Part shown: positions 19,511 to 32,710 of the stretch, one piece after another
How positions within the stretch are numbered: position 1 is the first letter of the stretch
How the letters are laid out: every line of letters begins with the position of its first letter
NCBI GenBank assembly: GCA_002104895.1
Contig: MCFG01000510.1
Span: forward strand, 1 to 39,687
Source: Anaeromyces robustus
Taxonomy: Eukaryota; Neocallimastigomycota; Neocallimastigomycetes; Neocallimastigales; Neocallimastigaceae
DNA length: 39,687 nt
Reading direction: 5' to 3'
The notes under the pieces: generated by a model
What the model was told of the DNA's origin: nothing
Database searches by the model: none
Seen by the model: only the letters and a program-made list of their open reading frames with translations
Translations under genes and position numbers: made by a program

Positions 19511-19709
19511 GAAGAATAAAATCATCAAAGTCAAAATATGAAAAAAAAAAAAAAAAAAAAAAAAAAAAACATCTTTCAATATTTTTTAATTCTGAATCAA
19601 CTTTTAAAGATAATCAAGATGAAAATGATAATGAAAAAAAAGTAATTATAATGTTTCAAATAACAGTGAATCAATAGATTCTTTTGTTGAAACAACAAAA
19701 AGTATTTAA
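19511..19709 (+). pseudogene. Decayed former C-terminal tail of the BCD1-like gene
   Basis: Downstream of the stop the sequence still looks coding (Ser/Asn/Asp/Glu codons, for example SESTFKDNQDENDNEKK and SESIDSFVETT). It does so in changing frames. The frame breaks coincide with the stop region, an A homopolymer of about 29 nt at 19541-19569 and an A8 run near 19635. Either the tail has been lost by frameshifts or the homopolymer lengths are assembly errors. Confidence 0.45.
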
Positions 19710-19800
19710 ATGAAAAATATTAACATATATATCTATTATATATATTATATATATATATATCATCACTTAGAAATTTAATTTATTTTTATAATTTTTAAAT

Positions 19801-20012
19801 ATTATTTATTTTATTTAGAATTTAATATAATTAACATTTAATTTATTTGTATAATTTTTATATTGATTTACCATTAAATATTTATTGTTTTTAAACTTAA
19901 TACTTTTTCTAATTATTTATTTTGTTTAGAATTTAATATAATTAACGTTTAATTTATTTTGCATAATATATTGATTTACCATTAAATATTTATTATTTTT
20001 AAATATATATAA
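19801..20012 (+). repeat. Diverged tandem duplication, unit about 110 bp
   Basis: Two copies share TTTAGAATTTAATATAATTA and TTGATTTACCATTAAATATT in the same order and spacing, starting near 19801 and 19911. Differences are scattered substitutions and small indels. Confidence 0.8.
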
Positions 20013-20403
20013 CAAGTATAAAAAAATAAATAAATATCTTTATAATAAAAATATATTAATAAAATATATATCATTATTTTTTCCTTCTCTTTTTTTTTTT
20101 ACTTTTTTTTTTATTGAAAATATTGATATGAATTATGAAATACTATTAAAATAGTAATAACAAAAATTGTCATCATAATTATAAAATAATTATTATTATT
20201 AAAGGTAAAAGAAAATTAATCTAATCCTTTTAATATATTAATATAGATTTTTTTTAATAAATATTTTGCAAGAATAATTAATACAATGTTGATTTCATCA
20301 ATATAATTGGTTAAACCTAATCTTTAATTATTATTTTTTTTAATATTGTATTGTGCTAAAAAAAAAAATATTATAGTTAAAATAAAATGAAAAAATGGAG
20401 TAA

Positions 20404-20460
20404 TAAGTAATAAATAAATACATATTAATAGATAAGTAATAAATAAATACATATTAATAG
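20404..20460 (+). repeat. Short tandem duplication, unit about 30 bp
   Basis: The motif TAAGTAATAAATAAATACAT followed by ATTAATAGA occurs twice in direct succession. Confidence 0.85.
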
Positions 20461-21702
20461 AATATATTATATATATATTTTTTAATAGAAATATTTGTCT
20501 TTTTTTTTTTTTTTTTTTTTTATAATAAAATTATTCTTTGTATCCACAAAAATAAATTTATATATAGAATATTATTTTTTTATATGGATAATCTTACTAT
20601 ATAATATATAATATATAATATATATATAAATATACATTATATTTTTTTTTTTAGCTAGGATTAATTTTTATTTAAAAGTAACATGCATAAATGCATAAAA
20701 AATATATAAAAATATAGACTACATATATAAATCATATATAAGTAAAGAATAATTAATACATTTTTTTTTTTTAGATTAAAGGAAGAGAATGCACTTTTAT
20801 GCTTTTTTTTTTTATTTATAAAACTCTATTATATTATTACTACAATTACATAAAATAAAATAAGTTAAAAATTAAAAGAAATAAAATAAAATAGATTAAA
20901 AATTAAAAGAAAATTCTATCTAAAAATCTATAACATATATTTAATATAAAGAAAAGTATAATAAATTTTTGAAATTATATAGAAAAATAACAAGCTTTAT
21001 TATAGATTTTAATTAAATTTATTGAATAAAGAAAAAGGAAATATGTTAAACTTCCAACTTCTCTTATTCAACAAAAGGAAGAAAAGATATAAAAACAAAC
21101 ACTTTATTAAATTAATATATAAATTAATCAATTATAAAAATGAAAATTATGATAAACAAGGAAATAAATATAAAAATAAATAAATCAATATTTAATAATA
21201 ATAATAATAAAAAAAAAAAAAAAATAACAAGAAACACATATGTAAAAAAAGATAAAATAAATACAATATTAATGACAATGAATATTATATATATATTTTA
21301 ATTATATTATTGTTTTATTTAAATATGTATTAAATTTTTATCTAATTATTACTTTTTAAAAATTTATGATAAAGTTGTTTTTTTTTTTATTATATTTTTT
21401 TTTCCCCAATATATATATATATATATGAATGTATTAATTATTTAATGATTTTATTATATATATATATTTGTTGAATTTTTTTTTTTATTTTTATTCTTTA
21501 TTTTTTTCTTTTTATTTATTTTTCTAGTTTCATTTTTTTCGTTTTCTTTCTTTTTCTTTTTCTTTTTCTTTTTCTTATTCTTATTTTTTCTATTTTTATT
21601 TTTCTATTTACTTTTTTATTTTTTTTTTTATTTTTTTTATTTTTTATTTTTTATTTTTTATTTTTTATTTTTTAATTTTCTTTCTTTCTTTCTTTTAATA
21701 TC

Positions 21703-21748
<46 letters not shown>

Positions 21749-21868
21749 TTTTGATAATTATAATTTATTATTATTATTAATGTATTACTTTCTATAATGA
21801 TATATATATAAATAAATAATATATATATTTCATAATCAGAAATACACTATAAAAAAAAAAAAAATAAA

Positions 21869-23744
21869 TTAGTTTTCAGAGAAAGCTGAGTCATGACTAG
21901 CATTTTCCTTTTTACTTCTATGACGAAGAGTTGGTGATCTTTTAGAATTAGTATTACTTTTAACTTTCTTTGGTTCAGCCTTTTCTTTTGATGCAGTCTT
22001 TTTATTAGTTTTTGATTTATATGTCTTCTTAAAGAAATCAATGAATAAGAATAAATATGAAGTAACAATTAAACATCCAAAAATATGACTGAAATCAGTA
22101 CCTATTTAAATTTAAATTATATATATTTTATATACAATTATCATTTTTAATCAATATTATTTTTTAAAAAAATATTTAATAAAAACTGATTAATAAATAT
22201 TCATAAAAATATTTATTGCTTTGAATTATTATTCTTTATTTACGTTATATTAATATTTTTTATTAATTATTATTTATTTGTAAATAAATATAATAAATTA
22301 TAAATATTTACCGGCACATGGGAGAGCGAAAATGAAGTTTGGTGCGATTTTATAAAGATTATTAGCAATTAAAATAGAGTAAATAATAATAATATCGATT
22401 ATGAATTGAACTATTTGCATAGTAGTTAAGTCTATTTATATAGATGGATAAATAATAATAATAATAATAAAAATATTAATAATAAAAAAGTTAATAATAA
22501 TTAATAGTTAATCATAAAAATAATTAAAAATAGTTATAATAATAATAATAAAAATGTGTTTTTTAGGATATATAATTAAACTATTGAAAAGAATATATTA
22601 ATATTATTAATAATAAATTACATTTCTTCCACCAGACACGCTTCTTTATGACTGAAGTACGAGCTATATTATTTTTTGAAAAACATAATATAAGAAATAA
22701 ATATATATAATTTTATTTCTATATTATTTAATTATTAAATATTTATTTATAATAATATTGATAAACTTACCATAGTAATAATACATAATAACTGTATATG
22801 TTTTATTAAAATTATATTTTTTATTTAAAAATGTATGTATAATAATGTAAATATATTTAAATATATTTATTATATATTAAAATAGTTTAAAAAAAAAAAT
22901 TAAAAATTTTATTTATTTAATATAAAGAATTTTTATAATAATAATTAATATTTTACCATGAATAGCTAAATTAATAGTTATAACAACCCAAGACTATATA
23001 AATTATATAATTAGATAGAAAAAAAAAAAATCAATAATTATTATTAATTTTGACGTTAATTTATATTTTGATACGTACAACAGAAACTCTACCAACTAAT
23101 TCAACATAACATAAAACCATAGTGAAAGAATGATGATAAACATGTAAAAATTCTATATTTTTAAATAATTTTAAAAAAAGAAAATTTAATAATTATTTTA
23201 ATTTATATTCTTAAAAAATATTTTTTTAATAAAAGATTTATAAATACTATATTTTTGAACTTTATTGAATTTATTTTTTTTTTATTTTATTTATATATTT
23301 ACCAAGCTTCTTTCTTTTTAAAACCAAGAAAAGAGTATCAATTAATTCCCACCATTTAACTAAATAGTTAAGATAGTATAATAATTCCATTTGCTGGGTA
23401 TAGCTACCTACATTACACATAGCATAGATAAAACCATGTTTTCTTATGATTGGATATAAATTGTAAGCAAATCCATATAAAAGTGCTGCAGAAACTACAG
23501 TTAAAATACAATTGTGAATAAAAAAAAGCCATTTTAATTGAAATGGTTTAATATTATATCTTCTCATAATAGCTTGAACACCAAAAATAACAATAAAGTA
23601 TGTACAGAAACCAATAAATACTTCCTTGTTAGTGGTAAATGGTGAAACTTTATTTTCAAAGGTAAATTTATTCCATGGTTGTTTTGCGATATATTCAACA
23701 CCTTGAACAACACTGCTTTTAATAGTTTCAACTAATACTGACAT
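21869..23744 (-). CDS. ELO-family very-long-chain fatty acid elongase
   Basis: Seven phase-consistent exons: 23303-23744, 23079-23152, 22957-22993, 22771-22791, 22622-22663, 22312-22431, 21869-22101; 322 residues. It is a multi-pass ER enzyme that condenses malonyl-CoA with an acyl-CoA (the 3-ketoacyl-CoA synthase step). The family motifs are all present in order: KWWELIDT at 130-137 (KxxExxDT), the histidine box HVYHH at 151-155, MYYYYA at 187-192, and TTMQIVQF at 208-215. Several hydrophobic helices flank these. The C-terminus is Lys/Ser-rich (KSKTNKKTASKEKAEPKK) and fits a cytosolic, ER-retained tail. Exon 4 is only 21 nt yet encodes part of the MYYYYA motif. Substrate chain length cannot be read from the sequence. 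Confidence 0.95.
22771..22791 (-). other. 21-nt microexon of the ELO gene
   Basis: This exon encodes most of the MYYYY helix motif and is bordered by an AG acceptor and a GTAAGT donor. Phases match both neighbours. The ELO family motif makes it certain enough to keep. Confidence 0.88.
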
Positions 23745-24856
23745 TTTGTTTTATATATTTATTCTGTATGTATTTATAGTTATATTTCTAATTTTATTTT
23801 ATTTTATTTTATTTTGTTTTGTTTTATTTTATTTTGTTTTATTTTATTCTAGTTTTTATGATATTATATTTATTGCTTTTTATATTTGCTTTTAAAAAAT
23901 AATTTAGTTTTATTATATTTAATTTGAAATGAAATTATAAAATGATATATAATAATAAATTTGGATAAAAAAAAACTTTCCCTTAATAATAGAAGATATT
24001 TAAAAGGCAATGATTATTATTGAAAAAAAAAATTATTCATAAATAATATGCTCTATTATGTAATACACTATAGGTATTATTTATTCTATTTATTTAAATT
24101 AAATTAAATTAAATTAAATTAAGTTAAATAATTATGTGTTTTATGTTTTTTTAATTATCTTTTATTATAACTATTTAATATTATAATAATAAAAATGATA
24201 TGAAAAAGAATAAATAATATCTTTTAATCAAAGTTTTTTTCTTTTCTTTTTCTTTTAATTATTAGTATAAATTTTTTTATAATTATAATATTTTCTTTTA
24301 ACTTTTTTGTTAATAATTTATTTTTTTTAATATTTAAATTTTATTTTATTTTTTTTTTTGTTTCAATATTTTAATAACTGTTGAAAATGGAGAAAAAGAT
24401 TTTATTTTCTTTTTTCTTCTATCTTTCTTTAATTATTTATATTTTTTTTTAAAAAAAAATAAATTTTAGATTGAATAAAAAAGAAATTTTCTTATTATTA
24501 CTTTTATTTGCTTTTAATTATAAATAAATATAAATAGAAGTTTTTAGTAACAAAAAAAAAAAAAGAATAAAAGAAAAAAAGAAAAAGAAAAAAGTGTAGT
24601 ATAATAAAATATGTATTTAATAATAATAATTAAAATAATTAATTTAAATAAATTGTTTTAAATATTATAAAGAATACACAATTTTTTAATTTTGAATTTA
24701 TATTATATTAATATATTAGATAATAAATAAATAAATAGATATATAAATAAATAAATAAATAAATAATTAAATCTAGTTAAACAAACCAATGGAAATAAGT
24801 AAATAAACTCATAATTACTGATATAAATAATTTATTATTCATTAAATAAGTGGATT

Positions 24857-24995
<139 letters not shown>

Positions 24996-25099
24996 AGAAA
25001 ATAAGTATATAATATAAATAAGCATATATTAGTATAAATTATATTAATTTTATTTCTATATATTATAAAATCAAGTATAATAAATTATTTAATATCTTA

Positions 25100-25100
25100 A

Positions 25101-25164
<64 letters not shown>

Positions 25165-25190
25165 AAATAAATAAATAAATAAATAAATAA

Positions 25191-25221
<31 letters not shown>

Positions 25222-25222
25222 A
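25100..25222 (+). repeat. (AAAT)n microsatellite with register slips
   Basis: Tandem AAAT units interrupted by AAT units near 25162 and 25190. Confidence 0.93.
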
Positions 25223-25727
25223 TATACATATATATAAATAAATTAATTAAATATAAAAAACCCAGAAATCAATTTAATATAGTAAAAATCAGTCAATTTT
25301 TTTTTTTCATTAATTATTATATATTATAAATAGATAATAATATATTTAAACTAAATAAATACATTCAAATCTTAATATTTAATAATATTTAATAAACTTA
25401 AAATAATTAAATGAATAAATTAAAAGAATATAAATAAATAATAAATAAACATAAAAAAAAAAAAAAAAAAATCAATTAAATATAAAATTTAAATATAAAA
25501 TGGATTATTCATTTTATATACAGATTTATCCTAATTATATAAAATAATTATATAAGAAAAAAATTTTGTAATATGATAGTAGTAAAATAATATAAAAAAT
25601 ATATCATAATTAAAATAAATTCTTTATTCTATTAATTACTATTAACAATTATTTAAAATTAAATAAAGTATAAATAAAAAGAACATAATTTTTTTAGTAT
25701 TATTGCTATAAAAATTCAATTTTCTAT

Positions 25728-25816
25728 TAGTTTTTATATACTTATTTTTTTTTGTTATTCTTAGTTTTTATATACTTTTTTTTTGTTATTCTATATACTT
25801 TTTTTTGTTATTCAAT
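25728..25816 (+). repeat. Tandem repeat, unit about 25-35 bp
   Basis: Three successive copies of TATACTTTTTTTTTGTTATT-like sequence, differing in T-run length. Confidence 0.75.
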
Positions 25817-26367
25817 AACATAAATAGGAAATAAAAATTTTTTTTTCATTTAATATTTATTTAATATTTTTTTAAATATATTTACAATATATTTATGAAT
25901 ATATTAAATTGATAATTTATTAATATTTTCAATTTATACATTTATTTAAATATATAGGTTATTGATATATAATAATATAATAGAAATAATATAATATATA
26001 ATTTAATTTATTTAATATGGAATTGTTTTTTTTATAAAATAGATAAATATATTTTAATATATGATTAATAAATATAAATATATATATATTCTAATATATT
26101 ATGATTATCGTCAATAGAGACGAAAATGATTTTTTTTATTTTATTTTTTTTTTTTTTATAAATAAAAAAGTTTATTTTTTATTAATGAAAAAATTATTAT
26201 ATATAATTCAAATTCAATCATAAAACATTAAATACACACATTCTTAACTTTTATAAATACGTAATACATCATTTATAATTTAACCTTTTTTTTTTCATTA
26301 AGATTTTTATATTAAATATTTTATGAAATATATTTATTTATATATATTCTTTTATATAGTCTATAAT

Positions 26368-26400
<33 letters not shown>

Positions 26401-26628
26401 CAATATTTATACTTAATAAAATAAATGAAAAATTTCATAATATATATAAATTTATATTTACATACACGTTACAGTTATATCATGAATATCATGAGTAATT
26501 TATAATAAATTTTTACCTATAATCTATTTTAATAAATAATTCTAATTATTAAGATTTGTTTATTTTTATTTTTTTTTGATTTAAAAATTCAATTCATATA
26601 AAAAAGCTTGTTTTCAATTTTTTTTTTT

Positions 26629-27111
26629 TTAATATGAAAGCAAAATTTGATATCTTTTAAGTTTTTTCTGTTGAAATAAAGCTATTGTTTGTAATAAATA
26701 GGAAAAGTAAATAGAATTTAGATTGTAACTAATATTAAATTCAAGAGCTTGTTTTAAACGATGACACCAACACCATAATGTTTTTTCATAATCTAAACTA
26801 ATATCAATATATTCTTTTATTATTAAACCAGGAAGATTTAAACTTTCTATTAAATTTTTAATAAATTCATTAATATCATTATATTCAAAAATATTCAATT
26901 TATTAATATTTTTTTCTTCTAAAAATTGTAAATATTGTTGAGTTGACCATACTTTTGATAATTTATAAGGATAATCATGATTTACTATAGTATTATATTT
27001 ATTGAAAGAATTCTGATTTAATTTTTGAATAACCGTAAATTCTAAAAAAATTAGTAGTTTTAAATTATCAGTATTGTCACTACAATTTTTTTTATTTATG
27101 CTATAATAATC

Positions 27112-27144
<33 letters not shown>

Positions 27145-30100
27145 GATTTTTAATTTCTTATGAAAACGTTTAATCTTGTTTTTCTTCATACATTCCAGTA
27201 ATTTTATTAAAATTGTTTTATCTTTCTGGTATTGAAAATCGATCCATAATAATTTATTTACATAAATTTTTCCTTTAATTATTTCATTAATTAAATTCTC
27301 TTTTGTAAATATTCTTGGTGAATTACTGTTATTTTTATTAGTATTATTTATAATTTGTTGAATTAAATTAACTTTTTATACAATATGAGTATAATTTAGT
27401 TTTATTTTTTTTGATTATTAATTAAAACATAACAAATATATGTAAATGATATAAAATATTAGATAAATTAGAATTTTTTAGTTTTTTATTTTAGAGTTTT
27501 AATTAAAAAAAAAATTTTTTTTTTCATATTTTTTATATTATTTTTGAATAAATTCATAGTTTTTTTTTTTAATTCTGTTTAAAACTATATCATTATTTGG
27601 ATTAATAATTAATGCAAATAATGATATTAATTGAAATTTTTAACAATTATGAATATAACTTAAGTAATGTATATAATTTATTAATATCTTATTGAAATTA
27701 TTATAAATATATAAATAATATATTAAAATTGTATGTATAGCAAAAAAAATTAAAATAAAATATGCTTAATATATAAACATTATTAAATAATAATATAATT
27801 CTATATGGTAATTTAAATGATATATGTATTTTATATTTTATCATTTATTTTATTTATTATAAAAAAAATAATATTCTTTAAAAATTTTTTTATTATTATT
27901 CATGTTAGTTATCAATTATATTTTGATATAAAGAAGGATAAATCAATTATTATTAATTTAAATAAATAAAATAATGGAAAAAAAATGGAGAATTATAAAT
28001 AAATATAATATATATTTTTATTTTATTCAATTTCTTTTTATATATATATTTATAAACTTTATCATATGTGTTTCATTTAATTCAGTTGAGTTTAATTTAT
28101 TTAAATACAATATTTAATTTATATAGATTTGAATATTTTGATTTAATAAAATTTTAATTATTATAATTTTTAATTAAGGATTACTTTATATAGTAAAAAT
28201 AATATCTAATTTCTTTTTCTTTTTATTTTTAAAGATTGTTCAATTTTTTGTATATTATAATATACTTTAATATATATTATATAGAATATATCCATTTTAC
28301 AAAAATTTATAATAAATAATAAATAATAAATAATATATTATTACTATTATTTATTGTTATTATTATATTATTATATAAAGAAAATTTATTTTGTTACATA
28401 TATGTATTATTTAATTTATTTATTTAATCATTTAATCATTTAATTTTAATCATATAATTTTTTTTTATTTGTTAATTTATATATATATTATTTTTATAAA
28501 TAATTAATATAAAAAAGGTCAATATTAATATTAATACCTCTTTCTTGGTCATAGAAACAACTATTCCAATTTAGAGTCTCAATCTGTTGACAAAAATATC
28601 TACCATAACCACACCATCCAAAATTAAAATCTGCAATATAATCAGTATGATTTATATTTAACCAGTTTTCAAGTCTATAACATTGATTAATCTTAAAAAA
28701 AAAGGTATAAAAAATAAATATTATAATTATAAAATTTAGTATTATTTATTTTATTAATTTTTCTGTTTATTATTATTATTAATATTATTATTGTTATTAT
28801 TATTATTATTATGGAATAAATTTTATTGAATGAAAAAAAAAATTTTTTTCCATATTTATAATTTTGCATATGAAAATGAAAAAAAAAAAAAAAATAAATA
28901 AAATATTTAATAATTATTATTTTAATTGTTTTTTTAATACTTCAATATTTATATATAATGACAAAAGCTTCTTTTTTAGTTTTAATATATTGTATTTATA
29001 CCAATATTATTTTTTTTATTTTATACATTTAAATGGCGATATATTGAAAAAAATAATAAAATTTATTTATTTGAAAATTTTTAACGATTATGTGATAATA
29101 TAAGTTTTAATAATTATTACTATTTATTTTTTTATCATATTTTATTTTTTTTATACTATTTTTTATACTAATTTTTATACTATTTATTTTTTTATTTCTT
29201 TGATTTATTTACTACACATATATTATATAATTTCATAATAAATTTTTTATAAATTTAATGTTTATATTTTTATCATATGATAAAATAGATATAAAATAAA
29301 TACAATTTTCTTTTTTTTTTTCCTATGTATAATTAAATATTAATTTAAAATTATTGAAGTATTTTATTTTTATAAATAATATATGGAAAAATAAATGATA
29401 ATAAATAATATAAAATAAAAAAAATACTTGTGATATTAGTAAGATTGAAGAATTATAATTATTATTAAACAACCCAGTTATATCATAATAGTGGACTCCA
29501 AATATAAAGACTAATAATTCATTATAATCAGTATTATTTATTCCTATATAAAATACAATTTAAGTACAATTATATTATAAAATATATGTTATAATTAAAA
29601 TAAAATATATATAGATATTTTTCCGTTGTATATTAAATAATGGTAATAAATGTTTTGTATAAATTTATATATTAAAAGATAAACAATATTATAAATTGTA
29701 ATATATAGTAAAATATATAATAAATATATTTTAATATATATTAAACAATTGAAAATTACAGAATCAGAACATTTATTCGATTTGATTATTATTTATTTAT
29801 ATAAATAGGAATAATATATATTGGAATAAAAATAAAAGAATAATTATTTATTGATTATAATTCTTTTCCTTCTTTTTTTTTTTTTTATTTATTTATTTAT
29901 TAATATTAATTATTTATATTTTCTCAATATATTATCAAAGAAAATTTAAATGAAATGAATATATATATCATAAAAATTAATTATATTATATAATATAATA
30001 TAATTATATTAAGCTAATAATAATATAGAAGATAATTGAATTGTTGATATTTTGTAATAGACTTTTCGCTTTTTAATGTTCACTAATTTATATAATTTTT

Positions 30101-30782
30101 TCTTTAATACTCATAATTATTCTATTATTATATTTTATTAACTAAATCTATTTTATTATTTATTATTTTTTAGTTGATATTTAATTTAATATATATTTTT
30201 GATATTTTATTATTATAACTAAAAGACTTTTTTATCTATTTCTTTATTTTTTTTATTATTTAGTTTATATTATTGTTTATTTATATTTTAATATTCTTTT
30301 AAGAATTATGTTTAATTCATCTTTTATGTACAATGTACAAAAAAATTTTTTTTCTTTTTTAATTTAAAACTGTACTAATATTTTGTAATTTTTTTTTTAA
30401 CATTATAATTTTTGTAATTACTAAATATTACTTAATATTAATAATGATAATAATTAATAAAACATACCTTGATCTTTTTCCATAAATAAATAAAATCTGT
30501 CATGTAGGGTAATTTTTTTATTGTGATATTCTTAAAATATTTTTTTTTTCATGTTTTATATTTATAATAATTAGATATTAACAATATATAATAATAAAAT
30601 TTTAAACATTTTTTATATTTAAATTGTTGACATGGTGAAAAAATTCGTAATATATTTTTTTTTTATGTTATTATGAGTATTTATAAAATTTTTATATTTA
30701 TTTTTATTAATAAATAAATAAATAAATAAATAAATAAATAGATAAATAAATAGATAAATAAATAAATAAATAGATAAATAGA

Positions 30783-30857
<75 letters not shown>

Positions 30858-31493
30858 AAAATAAATAAATAAATAAATAAATATGTAAATAAATAATAAA
30901 TAATACGATTTTATTTAGTTAATATTTAATAAAATAGCATTACCTTTATAATTTTTATCAAAGTTTTTGAATTTATCTAATAATTTATTTCTATATAAAT
31001 ATATTTTATCTATTTTATTTAATATAATTTCCTTATTTTTATATTGACTTTGTGCAACATAATAAATGATTATAATAATTAATGAAAAACATATAATTGT
31101 CAGAAATAAAATTTTATGTTGAACTTGTTTTATATTATTGAAAAAAATTTGATATTGAAAAATTTTTTGTTGTTTTATTATATTTTTTAATTTATTTATT
31201 TTAGTTGAATAATGTATAAAATTTGTATTTAAATAAAAGGAAATCATAGAAGTTATATATTTATAATAGGTATAAAGTTGGGAATATTGAAGATTCAAAT
31301 AAAGTTCTAAATAATAGAATAAATTTTGAATTGGATTCCAATAAAACAATTCAAAAAAAGAGTGAAAATGGTTGATAAAGTCATATAATAAATTTCCATT
31401 AGCTAATTTTTGAATTTTTCTTTGAAGAAAACAATAAGCTAATGGGTATTCTTTTTTAAAATTACTGATTTCTTTTTGGTTTAAAAAATCCAT
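26629..31493 (-). CDS. Unrecognised single-pass membrane protein, 5 exons
   Basis: Proposed exons, all phase-consistent: 30944-31493, 30468-30530, 29428-29543, 28538-28691, 26629-27371; 541 residues. Residues 1-125 are aromatic- and Lys-rich helices. Residues about 127-147 form one transmembrane helix (ILFLTIICFSLIIIIIYYVA), followed by a coiled-coil-like Lys/Asn segment. The middle exons encode a Cys/Trp/Tyr-rich segment (FNFGWCGYGRYFCQQ) that looks like a folded domain. The last exon has an Asn-rich loop and a C-terminal block with LWCWCHRLKQALEF. I do not recognise a family. The introns (413, 924, 736 and 1166 nt) are longer than in neighbouring genes, so extra exons may be missed, and the last acceptor (AAAAAG at 27377-27372) is weak. 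That the pieces belong to one gene is inferred from the phase match at every junction. Confidence 0.5.
30708..30882 (+). repeat. (AAAT)n microsatellite with AGAT variants
   Basis: Tetranucleotide tract in intron 1 of the unrecognised membrane-protein gene, with interspersed ATAG units. Confidence 0.93.
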
Positions 31494-31751
31494 TTTTTTC
31501 TTTAATTATAATATATTGATAATATATATAGGAAAAAAACAAGAAAAAAAAATAAAAAAGAAAATAAATGTTGTTTTTTTTTTTATATTTATATATTTTT
31601 ATATTTTATGATTTTTATTTTATTATTTATGTATAAATTGTTTATTTTTTTACAAAAAAAAAAAAAGCATAAAAATTTTTTATATTAATATTGATGAAAT
31701 CATAAATTGGAAAGATTACGAAATATTTTAATTTATTAATTAAAAAATACA

Positions 31752-31908
<157 letters not shown>

Positions 31909-31966
31909 ATAATAATGAAGTAAAATAAACATAAATTTAAAATTATTAGTAAATAATGCGCCACAA

Positions 31967-32002
31967 TAAATTATTATATAATGTAAATTATATAATAATT
32001 TA
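31967..32002. repeat. Perfect inverted repeat, 16-bp arms, 4-nt loop
   Basis: TAAATTATTATATAAT at 31967-31982 is followed by GTAA and then its exact reverse complement at 31987-32002. Confidence 0.95.
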
Positions 32003-32016
32003 ATACGTATTAAATT
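31997..32016. repeat. Perfect 20-bp palindrome
   Basis: AATTTAATACGTATTAAATT is its own reverse complement and overlaps the end of the preceding hairpin. Confidence 0.95.
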
Positions 32017-32099
32017 TTATTACAATACATAAATTTATTAAGAAATTAATTAATAATATAAGAACATAAAATCTATAAAATTATTTTATTATATACATA

Positions 32100-32124
32100 A
32101 ATTAATGTATTATTTACATTAATT
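32100..32124. repeat. Hairpin, 10-bp arms, 5-nt loop
   Basis: AATTAATGTA at 32100-32109 and TACATTAATT at 32115-32124 are exact reverse complements. Confidence 0.93.
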
Positions 32125-32195
32125 ATAGTTTTATAACATTAGGTAAAATATAGAAAATAGTGATTAATTATTTATATTAGTTATAATTATAAACT

Positions 32196-32221
32196 CCTTA
32201 TTTTTCTCCTTAAAAATAAGG
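32196..32221. repeat. Hairpin, 10-bp arms, 6-nt loop
   Basis: CCTTATTTTT at 32196-32205 and AAAAATAAGG at 32212-32221 are exact reverse complements with loop CTCCTT. A related but imperfect arrangement occurs at 39054-39084. Confidence 0.93.
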
Positions 32222-32657
32222 TAAAGAAATAATTATACAAATATTAAATAATTATAATTTTAAAAGTATAAAAAGAATTAAAAATATCTAATATAAAATG
32301 TAGACAAAAATTAAGTTCAAAAATATAATAAATAATTAATAAATATAATAAAGTTTATTAAAACAAAATTCTTTCCTTATTTAAAAATTTTCTGAACCTT
32401 AAAAGTGTTATACCTCATTTGGTGGAGATATCGGTTTAAGGGAGGAAAAGCATATAATTTTGTTATTTATATATTTCATACATAATTAAATTTTATTATT
32501 GATTATTATTAAATCATTGTTTTATTGAAACAATAATTAAAGGAAGAAGTGTGGTAGAAGAAGAAGTTAACCTTTAATTAATATAATAATAAAATAAGTT
32601 ATTTAATAATATCATTTTTCAATTTAATTAATTTTAATTAAATAGTTCGATTTATAA

Positions 32658-32660
<3 letters not shown>

Positions 32661-32697
<37 letters not shown>
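32661..32697 (+). repeat. Poly-A tract in the leader of the plus-strand gag
   Basis: A 37-nt A homopolymer ends 13 nt before the gag ATG at 32711. Confidence 0.95.
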
Positions 32698-32704
<7 letters not shown>

Positions 32705-32710
32705 ATAATT

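Larger units (their letters stand above)
19711..21868. other. Intergenic spacer between BCD1-like and ELO genes
   Basis: About 2.1 kb of A/T sequence between convergent genes. It contains a diverged ~110-bp tandem duplication (19801-20012), a ~30-bp duplication (20404-20460), several poly-T tracts and an ATT run at about 21706-21745. No convincing coding frame or RNA gene. Confidence 0.65.

Noticed and set aside
30708-30882. CRISPR-like regular array
   Set aside because: It is a simple tetranucleotide microsatellite with no spacers. No CRISPR array exists in the window.
32416-32440. Primer binding site TGGTGGAGATATCGG after a CA that could end a 5' long terminal repeat
   Set aside because: The complement does not place the invariant T-loop and C61 of a tRNA correctly, and no matching 3' repeat was found.
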